This document shows, one piece after another, positions 47,010 to 55,579 of a stretch of 64,000 nucleotides of DNA. A program made the translations under genes and the position numbers. The stretch comes from Bacillus safensis (GTDB lineage Bacteria > Bacillota > Bacilli > Bacillales > Bacillaceae): contig BSBG01000001.1 of NCBI GenBank assembly GCA_030159235.1, forward strand, positions 248,001-312,000. The letters are read 5' to 3'. Numbering within the stretch: position 1 is the stretch's first letter; every line of letters starts with the position of its first letter. Below the pieces are notes generated by a model. It had not been told where the DNA came from, made no database searches, and saw only the letters and a program-made list of their open reading frames with translations.

Positions 47010-48287
47010 TTAAATTAAAACATTCTGTTTTTGGATGGCTGTATATAAATTTCCCAAATTGATATACTCAAATTCACTTGAACGATTTTTCACTACATTT
47101 TTAGTATCTAGAATTTGTTTATTAGACATTTTTGAAAGCTTGTCCCAATCTAATTCAACAAACTCATCATGATCAGATAAAATTAAAATTAAATCTGCAT
47201 CTTCAGTAGCCTCTTCAATATCATGCATGACAAAATCTTTTTCAACATGCGGGTCATAAGATCTAACTTGATATCTTTTTTGTTGTTTAAGTAGTTGTAG
47301 TATTTCCATAGCTGGGCTTTCTCTAATGTCATCAACATTTCCTTTATAAGTCAAACCAAAAATAGTGATGATTTTTCCGCCGGACTTTTCCATAATTTTG
47401 TTTACATTTTCAACAATATAATAAGGCATAGAAGTATTAATTGAGCGAGAGATATCTATTAACCTAGCAGTCTCAGGGGCTTTAGCTATAATAAAGTAAG
47501 GATCTACCGCCAAACAATGTCCACCAACACCTGGGCCAGGAGTATGTAAATTTACACGTGGGTGTTTATTGGCCATATCGATAACTTCTAAAGCATTGAT
47601 ATCTAGGCTGTTACAGATTTTTGTTAATTCATTGGCAAGAGCTATATTCACGTCACGGAATGTATTCTCCATCAATTTTGACATTTCAGCAGTTTTCGCA
47701 TTCGTCCTAATAATTTCCCCTTGAACGAATGTACTGTATATTTTTGCGCCAGCTTCTGTACAAGCCGGGGTTACTCCACCTACGATTCGGTTATTATGGA
47801 TCAATTCATGCATGATTTGTCCTGGTAATACCCTCTCTGGACAATGGACTAAATAAATATCTTCCCCTACCGTTAAACCAGCTCCCTCTACTAAAGGTTT
47901 TACATGGTCATCCATGCTCCGGGGGGCTATGGTTGACTCGACAATAAGCACGTCTCCTTTTTTCAAGAAAGGAATAGTATTTCTTACAGCACTCAATACG
48001 TAAGACAAATCACAAGATTTATATTCGTCATCATTATTAGGGGTTGGAACAGAGATAATAAATGCCTCTGCACTTTCAGGTGAACCAGATGCACGGAACT
48101 TCCCAGAAGCAATAACATCTTCAAGGGCTTCTTGGAGACCTGGTTCCTCAATATGAATTTCCCCTTTATTTAATGATTCAATGACTGCTTCGTTAACATC
48201 CACACCTACTACTTCAACTCCATATTTTGCAAACATAATTGATGTAGGCAGTCCAATATATCCTAATCCTACTGTACAAATTTTCAT
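47010..48287 (-). CDS. wecC: UDP-N-acetyl-D-mannosamine dehydrogenase (WecC-like)
   Basis: A 425-aa NAD-dependent nucleotide-sugar dehydrogenase of the UDP-GlcNAc/ManNAc type. The Rossmann motif KICTVGLGYIGLPTS, the catalytic cysteine in GPGVGGHCLAVDPYF near residue 255 and the C-terminal GLTYKGNVDDIRESPA are intact. It would oxidise UDP-ManNAc, made by MnaA, to UDP-ManNAcA. UDP-GlcNAc or UDP-GalNAc as substrate cannot be excluded from sequence. It is the last gene of the operon; its ATG overlaps the previous stop by one base, with GGAGG upstream. The gene is absent from this locus in B. subtilis 168. Confidence 0.9.
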   Translation of the reverse strand: MKICTVGLGYIGLPTSIMFAKYGVEVVGVDVNEAVIESLNKGEIHIEEPGLQEALEDVIASGKFRASGSPESAEAFIISVPTPNNDDEYKSCDLSYVLSAVRNTIPFLKKGDVLIVESTIAPRSMDDHVKPLVEGAGLTVGEDIYLVHCPERVLPGQIMHELIHNNRIVGGVTPACTEAGAKIYSTFVQGEIIRTNAKTAEMSKLMENTFRDVNIALANELTKICNSLDINALEVIDMANKHPRVNLHTPGPGVGGHCLAVDPYFIIAKAPETARLIDISRSINTSMPYYIVENVNKIMEKSGGKIITIFGLTYKGNVDDIRESPAMEILQLLKQQKRYQVRSYDPHVEKDFVMHDIEEATEDADLILILSDHDEFVELDWDKLSKMSNKQILDTKNVVKNRSSEFEYINLGNLYTAIQKQNVLI

Positions 48288-50956
48288 TATATATCCTCCA
48301 ATTTGTTTATGACTAGTTCACCAGTATACTGTGTAACCTTGTTACCAAATTGATCACGTACAAAAACTCTAACTTGATATACACCAGATTCTTTTACATA
48401 ATACGTAGTTGTTGATTTCGGACCATACATTATTTTCTCTATAACTTCTTTATCTTTGTATATATAATATGCAAAATTCAATTGATCCCCTGAAACATCA
48501 CACATTATGTTGAGCAATGAATTTGAATAACTAATATTCGAGCTCTTAATCTCAGGAACCTTATACTCTATTCCTAAACGACTCACAATTGTCTCCAGAA
48601 GATATTTAGGAAAGTGATCTTTTAACCCTTCATGATCTATGCCTTGCTCAATCTTTAAAGATACCTCGAATTTTCTTTCCTGTAGTGCCGCTACAAGGGG
48701 CTCAACATGATTTTTAAGATGATGATCCTTACTTCCAACCATGATTTTTATAAATGGGGAAACATCGGAAGGTTGCTGTATTACTTTGTAAAGAAGTTCG
48801 TCTAAGTAGACTTGATCTGCTTTATCAGCTCTTCCAGAAATATATGAAGCGATATTTGGATGTTTCGCTTGATTTATTAGAAAGTGTCCTAAGTTACTTT
48901 GAGGTGCCCCCGCTATAACATTGCCTACATAGTTTTTTAATCCAAAATATATAGCTGCATATCCACCTTTAGATAATCCAACCATTGTAATGTTTTCATT
49001 ATAAATTTTATGTTTTCTTTGAAAATATTGAATTAAGGAATTTACAGTTGTTTCTATTGAAAAATCTTTATTTCTTCCTAAATAGTAGGCACCTTGATCT
49101 CCGAAATCATCTAAGATGAACAGTTTATTAACATGCAAGTTTTCTAACGTTCTAATATAGTTGTGCCTAAACTTATATTTTTCAGTAAGGCTTGAAAAGA
49201 TAATAACTAACTTGTCTTTTAACTTTTCATTCTTGGCTTCCTGGAAGTGATATCGTACATTTCTCATACTGCTAAACTCAGCCTCTAAACAAAATGGAGG
49301 TACTGGTGTTTGAATTTTAAATTCACTCAGTCTGAAAATTGTTTCAAATTCACATGTACTTCCTTCGAACTCCACTTCCAAAACTGTAGAAGGAACTGCA
49401 TTTTCCATTTTACTGAACATCCAGCCTTTCACCATAGGCTCTTTCTGACCAGCACACTTAGAAACTTTAAAAGGAACCTCAGCCAAAAATTCTATTTCAG
49501 CTACTTTCTCACTGCCTCTAAATAGTTCAACCATGTAATCTCTTAAATGAACATCTACTCCAACAGCTACATGCCATAATAATTTATAATTATGTCTTTT
49601 TTTAGAAATAACAGTGTCCTTTACTTGAATCACTTGATCCCTTTTCCTAAACGACACATTTCTATTATGGGTTACATCTTCATATCGTTCATTAATTCCA
49701 GTTACTTCAGCATAATCATCTGCAATAACATAATCTTCAATAAATACCTTATCGTATTGACCATCCGTACGTACAAGACCAACTCCATCTACAATTAAGG
49801 TATTATGAGCATATGAAGAATAAGCATATTGGGTTAGCGGATCTGAATAATTGTACCCGTTGGGGCCAGCCTCAGATATCAAATCTCCATTTGCATAAAT
49901 AAATAACCCAAGATCATCGCTGTGTTTATGATAATTCACATGATAAGAAGCATTAAATAAAACGTAAGTAGCTTTTTCTTTTTTCAACCAATTATCTCTA
50001 AATATAGCATAACCTGACTCTTTGAATACCTTACACGATTCTTCCGGAGGGTTTCCATTTCTTCCTTTAGACGATGAAAACAAGAATGACTCTCCTTGAT
50101 ACAAACCCATTAAGCCTGTTTCCTTTATTGGTTTACTTTCAGTATCTCCCAAAGGTGGCAGTGAGCTGTCTGGCTTTAGTATAAATGTTGCATATTCCTC
50201 AGTTTTTAAGAATATTTCATTCAAAGTATTACTAAGATTAAAATTAATATTCTTTATAAAATCAATGGTTTTCTTTAGGTTATTTGATACTACTAAATGA
50301 TACGCAGGTGAATGCTCTTTGTGTACTCCTTCAGTTGTATAGACATGTTCAAAATAATTTAACAGCCTTCTTAATGCCAACTCTTTTTTTTCTTCATCAT
50401 TTTTGTAATAACTACATTGCAACAAAGCAATGTCTTGAAACATTCCATGATTGGTGTTCGTTGAATGGAAGCTTTCTTTAGCTAACAAGTTGCAAGTAAA
50501 CTCTATTATCTCCATTAGCTTTTTTTGGTCAGAAGAATGAATATGAAGATGGCCCACTAGATAGAATCTTAAAATATACTGAAGTCTTAGAGCAGTAGTC
50601 TCATCATGAAACGCCATTGTCTTTATATTTTCAGAATATTTGTTTTTGGTAACCCAATCCAATATGACTTGTAACCCTTTGATCAAATATTTTACATTGC
50701 CAGTACGTTCAAAAGCTTCAGTAAGACACCCCAGTGGAGTAAGTCCATGAAGTAATCTAAGGAAACTTCTGGACTCTTTTGCTGTCCAGTTGATTCCTTG
50801 AGAGTAATCACGCAAACCGAATGGCGGAATAGTATATAGATTATTTTCTAAAATTGCATTAGCAGTAGAAATAGGGTCTCTATTTCTACTCTTAGGAAGA
50901 ATAGATAAGAGTTTTTGTTCTCTTTCGTTCAGAAAATCTTTGTTTAGATTATTCAC
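48287..50956 (-). CDS. Heparinase II/III-type lyase fused to a serine alpha/beta hydrolase
   Basis: An 889-aa three-part protein. Residues about 30-260 resemble the helical N-terminal domain of heparinase II/III lyases (STNTNHGMFQDIALL; EGVHKEHSPAYH). Residues about 300-560 are the beta-rich Hepar_II_III part, with the signature YHKHSDDLGLFIYANGDLI and SYAHNTLIVDG. Residues about 590-800 form an alpha/beta hydrolase with nucleophile motif GLSKGGYAA, probable acid in VGSKDHH and histidine in GIDHEGLKDHF; this resembles Asp2/CpsF-type capsule proteins. The last 90 residues look like a beta-sandwich (TYYVKESGVYQVRVFVRDQFGN). No signal peptide or membrane segment is seen. The putative catalytic residues of both enzymes appear kept. 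The combination suggests a uronic-acid lyase with a sugar esterase or acyltransferase. The exact reaction is unknown. Confidence 0.8.
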   Translation of the reverse strand: MNNLNKDFLNEREQKLLSILPKSRNRDPISTANAILENNLYTIPPFGLRDYSQGINWTAKESRSFLRLLHGLTPLGCLTEAFERTGNVKYLIKGLQVILDWVTKNKYSENIKTMAFHDETTALRLQYILRFYLVGHLHIHSSDQKKLMEIIEFTCNLLAKESFHSTNTNHGMFQDIALLQCSYYKNDEEKKELALRRLLNYFEHVYTTEGVHKEHSPAYHLVVSNNLKKTIDFIKNINFNLSNTLNEIFLKTEEYATFILKPDSSLPPLGDTESKPIKETGLMGLYQGESFLFSSSKGRNGNPPEESCKVFKESGYAIFRDNWLKKEKATYVLFNASYHVNYHKHSDDLGLFIYANGDLISEAGPNGYNYSDPLTQYAYSSYAHNTLIVDGVGLVRTDGQYDKVFIEDYVIADDYAEVTGINERYEDVTHNRNVSFRKRDQVIQVKDTVISKKRHNYKLLWHVAVGVDVHLRDYMVELFRGSEKVAEIEFLAEVPFKVSKCAGQKEPMVKGWMFSKMENAVPSTVLEVEFEGSTCEFETIFRLSEFKIQTPVPPFCLEAEFSSMRNVRYHFQEAKNEKLKDKLVIIFSSLTEKYKFRHNYIRTLENLHVNKLFILDDFGDQGAYYLGRNKDFSIETTVNSLIQYFQRKHKIYNENITMVGLSKGGYAAIYFGLKNYVGNVIAGAPQSNLGHFLINQAKHPNIASYISGRADKADQVYLDELLYKVIQQPSDVSPFIKIMVGSKDHHLKNHVEPLVAALQERKFEVSLKIEQGIDHEGLKDHFPKYLLETIVSRLGIEYKVPEIKSSNISYSNSLLNIMCDVSGDQLNFAYYIYKDKEVIEKIMYGPKSTTTYYVKESGVYQVRVFVRDQFGNKVTQYTGELVINKLEDI

Positions 50957-50968
50957 ATATATCCCCCA

Positions 50969-53101
50969 TTAAAGCAAATTAACAACTAAGGACTCGATTT
51001 TACTATTAATAACTTGAATATCGTAATTTTCTACAGGGAAAATCTTTCTAGAAGCTTGATTTTCAGTGGCTTTATTACTAATAATATAATTTACTGCTGT
51101 TTCTTTGTCTTTAAAAATATAATCTCTTGGATAAATCGTTTCAGATCCTCTCCACTGTAAAACAACTGGGATACTACCAGTTGCCATCCCTTCCATGGGG
51201 GCAAGGTGAAAACTTTCAAAGTCACTGGTTGATAATACATATCCAATTTTACGGAACCATTCAACCATATCATTTCCGTGTTTTTCAAAAATAACATTTT
51301 TACCCCAAGGGGATCGCTTTATTCTATCAAATAATTTATCGAAATACTGTATTTCTTCAGGACGATTTTTCATCCATGGCAGATCGCTGGGAAGTTTGCT
51401 TTTTACGTAAAGTTTGTAACGTTTATCGATACTCCAAAGAGTTTCTAAAATATCTACTGCCTTATCCAATCTCTTAGAGGAAGGGAGTACTCCGCAAACA
51501 CCTAAGTTGTAATTGAGTTCTTTAAGATTTTTTTTCGGTTGATTTAATGCTTTTGTGTCAATCATGTTAAAAATCATAGTCATCTTGCTTCTTGGAATCC
51601 TACAAACTCTTGAGAATTCTTCAAAGATATATGGTGAGATTGCAATAAAACGATCAATATTTTCAAAATTAAATTGACTAGGATAATCTGTGTCTATCTC
51701 TTGTCGATGCATTCTAACAACTAATTTCTGACCTTCTCTTTTATTTTGAGAGTACCAAACAGCATTGCCTAATCCCCACTCACAAAAAACAATATCTGCC
51801 CAATCTCTTAATTTTTTAGATCTATTAAGGTCATGGTTACTATGCCCCTTCCACTGATCAATTTCTACATCGTAAGAGGAATGATTTTCAAAGTGAGCTA
51901 TTGTATGCTTTAAAAATTTCAAGTCATGACCAGCAAATACGATTTTGGTTTTCCCTTTATAAAAGCTCCAAATCAGAGGTTTTAATACTTCATACACTTC
52001 CTTAAAAGTATATTTTTCACATGCCTTATAAACTGCTTTTGCACTTTTTTTATAAAGTTTGCGATTATATAAGAGCTCAATTGTTGCTTCAACAAAATCT
52101 CTTAGGGTATCCACAAACATTGGATAATCTTCCCCCAATATCTCTTCATGAAGCTTTGTTCTTCTAAGTAGAATTGGCTTCCCCATTCTTCCATATTCCA
52201 GTAATTTAGTAGACAACTCAACACTTTGATCATTATCGATCAAGCTGCTTCTCCATGCAATCCCTATATCGGATTGATCGAGTAGATCTTGAACCTCACT
52301 CCTTGAGATTGCCCCTTTCCAGTTGACCCCATTTTCGTTTTCCAGTCTGGTTATAATTTCATCTCTTCTGTCTCTAAGAGCACCTTGAAATTTGTCTCCA
52401 GCTATATTTAAACTAATGGTAGAATCTAACTTTCTGATTTCAGAGAATGCATCAAGGATTTCTTCTGTATACCAATCTTCGGCAAATTTACCTGCATAAA
52501 TTAATGAATTATTTTCATTTTTAAAAGATGGGGTACCTTTATAATTAGGAATCATAGGCGAAAGGAGTTTAAATTTCTCACCTTTGACATTCAGTATGGA
52601 TTGTAAAGTTTCTTTCATACTGTTCGTTTGAACAAACATATATGGAAATACATCATAGAAACCTTTTAATTGAGAAATTTCCGATCTATTAATCGACTCT
52701 TGATCATGGTTAAAATCTGTCACATAAGGGATAATTTTTTGAGTAAGGCTGCTTTGAGCAAGCTCATTGACAATGTTTTTCCCTCTCGCAACTATCAAAT
52801 CGTAATGATTGATGGAATCCATTTCTTCAATAACTTCTCTTGCCTCTACTACATTCATTCTCTTTCGAGACTCAAATGTTCTATCAGAGAATACTTCAAA
52901 CGAATCAATCAAATTTACTGTAGATAGACCCTCTAGTGATTGTATAAGTTGTTTTTTAATAATAGGAGCCTTAAGAATGACATCTACCTTTATATTTACA
53001 TCTGCACTAAATACATTTGCCAAGGATGTTAGCCAAACAGCTGAACCATCCATTATGTTCAAGTCTACATCACCATATATAAGAACCTTTAATTTCCTCA
53101 T
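50969..53101 (-). CDS. Tandem GT-B glycosyltransferase (two transferase modules)
   Basis: A 710-aa protein made of two consecutive GT-B units. The first (about 1-375) starts LKVLIYGDVDLNIMDGSAVWL and ends with SLIYAGKFAEDWYTEEIL and LLEYGRMGKPILLR. The second (about 385-710) begins KTKIVFAGHDLKFLKHTIAHF and carries GVCGVLPSSKRLDKAVDIL and STSDFESFHLAPMEGMATGSIPVV, with a GT4-like E-x7-E pattern. Two modules suggest that one protein adds two sugars in turn. The ATG at 53101 follows AGGTGG. Donors and acceptors cannot be told. No membrane segment is present. Confidence 0.8.
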   Translation of the reverse strand: MRKLKVLIYGDVDLNIMDGSAVWLTSLANVFSADVNIKVDVILKAPIIKKQLIQSLEGLSTVNLIDSFEVFSDRTFESRKRMNVVEAREVIEEMDSINHYDLIVARGKNIVNELAQSSLTQKIIPYVTDFNHDQESINRSEISQLKGFYDVFPYMFVQTNSMKETLQSILNVKGEKFKLLSPMIPNYKGTPSFKNENNSLIYAGKFAEDWYTEEILDAFSEIRKLDSTISLNIAGDKFQGALRDRRDEIITRLENENGVNWKGAISRSEVQDLLDQSDIGIAWRSSLIDNDQSVELSTKLLEYGRMGKPILLRRTKLHEEILGEDYPMFVDTLRDFVEATIELLYNRKLYKKSAKAVYKACEKYTFKEVYEVLKPLIWSFYKGKTKIVFAGHDLKFLKHTIAHFENHSSYDVEIDQWKGHSNHDLNRSKKLRDWADIVFCEWGLGNAVWYSQNKREGQKLVVRMHRQEIDTDYPSQFNFENIDRFIAISPYIFEEFSRVCRIPRSKMTMIFNMIDTKALNQPKKNLKELNYNLGVCGVLPSSKRLDKAVDILETLWSIDKRYKLYVKSKLPSDLPWMKNRPEEIQYFDKLFDRIKRSPWGKNVIFEKHGNDMVEWFRKIGYVLSTSDFESFHLAPMEGMATGSIPVVLQWRGSETIYPRDYIFKDKETAVNYIISNKATENQASRKIFPVENYDIQVINSKIESLVVNLL

Positions 53102-53110
53102 GCTAACCAC

Positions 53111-55273
53111 CTAAATTTCTATAGTATTCTCAATTTTTTCAGTTGAATTTGAAGAAGGATTTTTTACAAAGTTGAACTTATCAGAACTGAAAAGCCTATA
53201 ACCCTGCTTGAAGTACGAGTACAAAGAGATATTGTTTTCAAAATCTGAAATAACTTTCACTAATTCTACTCCTTTAAAGACTTGACTATGAAGTAAAGAA
53301 TTATGGATACTCAAGTCGCTGACATACACATACTCTGCGCCCTGCCCTACTTCATGAATTTCGCCTTCATCACCAACAAAATGATTTGCTTTCCCTATGA
53401 TTTCAGCTTGAGTATATTCTGTTGCAATCAATAAATCTAGCAAATAATGTTCCCCATAAAAATGATTAGGTGAGAAATATGAGACATAGTCTGAATCGAC
53501 AAGGTTCTCCATTCGGTCGTAATGATCCATATATGAGAGAACATAAGCATTGATGTGACCACTATTAAATTGATTTAAGATATCAATATATCCATCGAAT
53601 AGATCTAATAGCAAGAGAAGTTTTTTATTCTCAAAAGATTGTTCTCTGAACAGATTAATCACTTTAAATGCTTCTTCCTTGGAGCGCACAACTGAGATAA
53701 CTGTAACAGTCTTCTCTTCCTCTTTTACATTATATCCAAATTTACCCAACATATAAGTAAGCCTATGTTTGTAGGTATGATTTAAGTATACTTCCCTAAT
53801 TCCTTCCATTGTTTTACTTCTATAGAAGGTTTCATCTTTAAACACTGATTTCAAATGTTGCCTTAATGTCTCCTCATCTTCTGATATCATGACAATATCT
53901 TTAAAGATTCTTTTAATACCTTCTGAATAACTGCTTAATATAGGGGTCCCACTTGCTAGCCCCTCGAATACTCTCCTTGAAAACATAGTCGGTGAATTTT
54001 TGACACTATTGACATTTAACATTACCCTGTAGCCTTTATTAGCCTTCGCTATTTCATCAATTTTCAAGCTCCCTTTAATACTTTGTTGAAACCTTTCAGG
54101 GAAACTGAAATCTCCTTCTTTTTTTTGATTTAAGGTATAGTTTCGATCATAGATGTCCAAACCAAATTCAGCAGCAATATCCAGAACTTGTTCCATGTCT
54201 CTCTTTCTATCTTCATGCCTGTTTGCATAATAAGAACCAGCAAAACAAACCTTATCTATTCTATTCTCCTTTAATTGTACAGGATTATGTAGTCTAGGCT
54301 CTGCTGAGAAAGGTAAGGCATACACGGTAGGCCTTCCAAGAATTTTCACGTATTCACTTACCATATTTTGATCAGTTGTAAATACATGATCAAAAAGTTG
54401 TGCTGTATGGATGAATTTTGCAAAGTGAATTGGGTCCTCCTTGTTCCAAAACGCAGTTGGAATCCCCTTTTTCTTACACCACTCAACTAGAGAAATAAGT
54501 TCGCTTTGATCTTGATTATTATATTTTCCAATCATATACTCCCATGAACCAAAATTACCTTTCCATGCAGATTCAACGATAAGTACATCTGGCGGGGTTT
54601 GTGTCAATACCTCTTTCCAATTATCTTTAGTAAAGGGAATGAGGGTCACTTGTTCTTTAAAACAAGTCATGCTGAATTCATCAAAAATACATGCCACTTT
54701 ATATTCTTTAAGAGGTTTTGGAACATGGCGAGGAGTATGATGTTGGGATACGTCCATTCTCGATATAGAAGATACATCGAAATCAAAGTTTCTAGTAATT
54801 CTCATGCTTTCAACAACAATATAACCTTCTCCCGAAATCTTTAAAGCAATCCTCAGATTTCTCGAGTTTTTTGTGGTGATAAATTCTTTCATTTGATTAG
54901 GTCTCACTACTTCAGTAGCTAGTTTCTTACTTTCATCATATTCAATCGCTATTAAATAAACACTGATATCTCCATATGTCTGGGCCTTTAAATCAACACT
55001 GATTCTTTCCTCTGGATATATCTGTATTTCATGTTGAGGAAGTACCTTGAAACTATTATTCTTCTCTTTAAATGAAATATAAGTCTTCTCTTTTTTATTT
55101 GTTGCAATGATAAATTTTTCACCTTGATTAAATGTTTCAACAGAAGAATCATTATTATTAAACCAGAGACTCGCATTAACTAGCTCATCATCTTCAACAA
55201 CTTCTGGCTTCAGCTCTCTTATTAACTGTGTTTCGAAGCTTTCGAGCTCCTTCTGTAGTTCTAATAATTTCAT
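53111..55273 (-). CDS. CgeB-like multidomain glycosyltransferase
   Basis: A 720-aa protein in three parts. Residues about 1-185 form a beta-rich domain without recognised catalytic motifs, perhaps carbohydrate-binding. Residues about 190-500 resemble the CgeB/DUF3880 type of GT-B transferase (PPDVLIVESAWKGNFGSWEY, DHVFTTDQNMVSEYVKILG, FSRRVFEGLASGTPILSS). Residues about 510-720 look like a degenerate GT2-like fold (VTVISVVRSKEEAFKVINLF) without a clear DxD. CgeB proteins of Bacillus are linked to spore surface glycans. It lies six bases after the small coiled-coil gene. The specificity is unknown. Confidence 0.75.
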   Translation of the reverse strand: MKLLELQKELESFETQLIRELKPEVVEDDELVNASLWFNNNDSSVETFNQGEKFIIATNKKEKTYISFKEKNNSFKVLPQHEIQIYPEERISVDLKAQTYGDISVYLIAIEYDESKKLATEVVRPNQMKEFITTKNSRNLRIALKISGEGYIVVESMRITRNFDFDVSSISRMDVSQHHTPRHVPKPLKEYKVACIFDEFSMTCFKEQVTLIPFTKDNWKEVLTQTPPDVLIVESAWKGNFGSWEYMIGKYNNQDQSELISLVEWCKKKGIPTAFWNKEDPIHFAKFIHTAQLFDHVFTTDQNMVSEYVKILGRPTVYALPFSAEPRLHNPVQLKENRIDKVCFAGSYYANRHEDRKRDMEQVLDIAAEFGLDIYDRNYTLNQKKEGDFSFPERFQQSIKGSLKIDEIAKANKGYRVMLNVNSVKNSPTMFSRRVFEGLASGTPILSSYSEGIKRIFKDIVMISEDEETLRQHLKSVFKDETFYRSKTMEGIREVYLNHTYKHRLTYMLGKFGYNVKEEEKTVTVISVVRSKEEAFKVINLFREQSFENKKLLLLLDLFDGYIDILNQFNSGHINAYVLSYMDHYDRMENLVDSDYVSYFSPNHFYGEHYLLDLLIATEYTQAEIIGKANHFVGDEGEIHEVGQGAEYVYVSDLSIHNSLLHSQVFKGVELVKVISDFENNISLYSYFKQGYRLFSSDKFNFVKNPSSNSTEKIENTIEI

Positions 55274-55279
55274 TTCCTT

Positions 55280-55579
55280 TTATACCCCTCTTCTCAACCG
55301 TTTACGTAAATTCCAATACTTTAACGTCAATTTACCTAATGTTGAATTTTGCAAAGCAGAGAGTTTACGTTCGGTAACTTCTAATTGCTTTTCTACCCTG
55401 CGTAACTTAGAGAGTAACTGATCTTTTTCTTTACCCTTAACATCTGTTTTGTCAAGGGACAAAGCTTCATTATTTATCTCTTTCATGACAGCTATATATC
55501 GAAGCGTCCTTTTCTTCAAACTAACTAACTCTCTTTCTAATTCGACACTCTTTGCTCTGTAGTCAATTTCATTTTTCAA
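55280..55579 (-). CDS. Small coiled-coil protein of the glycan operon
   Basis: A 99-aa protein with a heptad-like charged pattern over residues about 8-85 (SVELERELVSLKKR, LRRVEKQLEVTERKLSALQNS) and a basic tail (LGKLTLKYWNLRKRLRRG). Similar tails occur next to glycosyltransferase domains, where they may bind membrane or a partner. It overlaps the upstream transferase stop as ATGA, so it is translated with it. No enzyme motif is visible; a scaffold for the neighbouring transferases is a guess. Confidence 0.75.
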   Translation of the reverse strand: MKNEIDYRAKSVELERELVSLKKRTLRYIAVMKEINNEALSLDKTDVKGKEKDQLLSKLRRVEKQLEVTERKLSALQNSTLGKLTLKYWNLRKRLRRGV

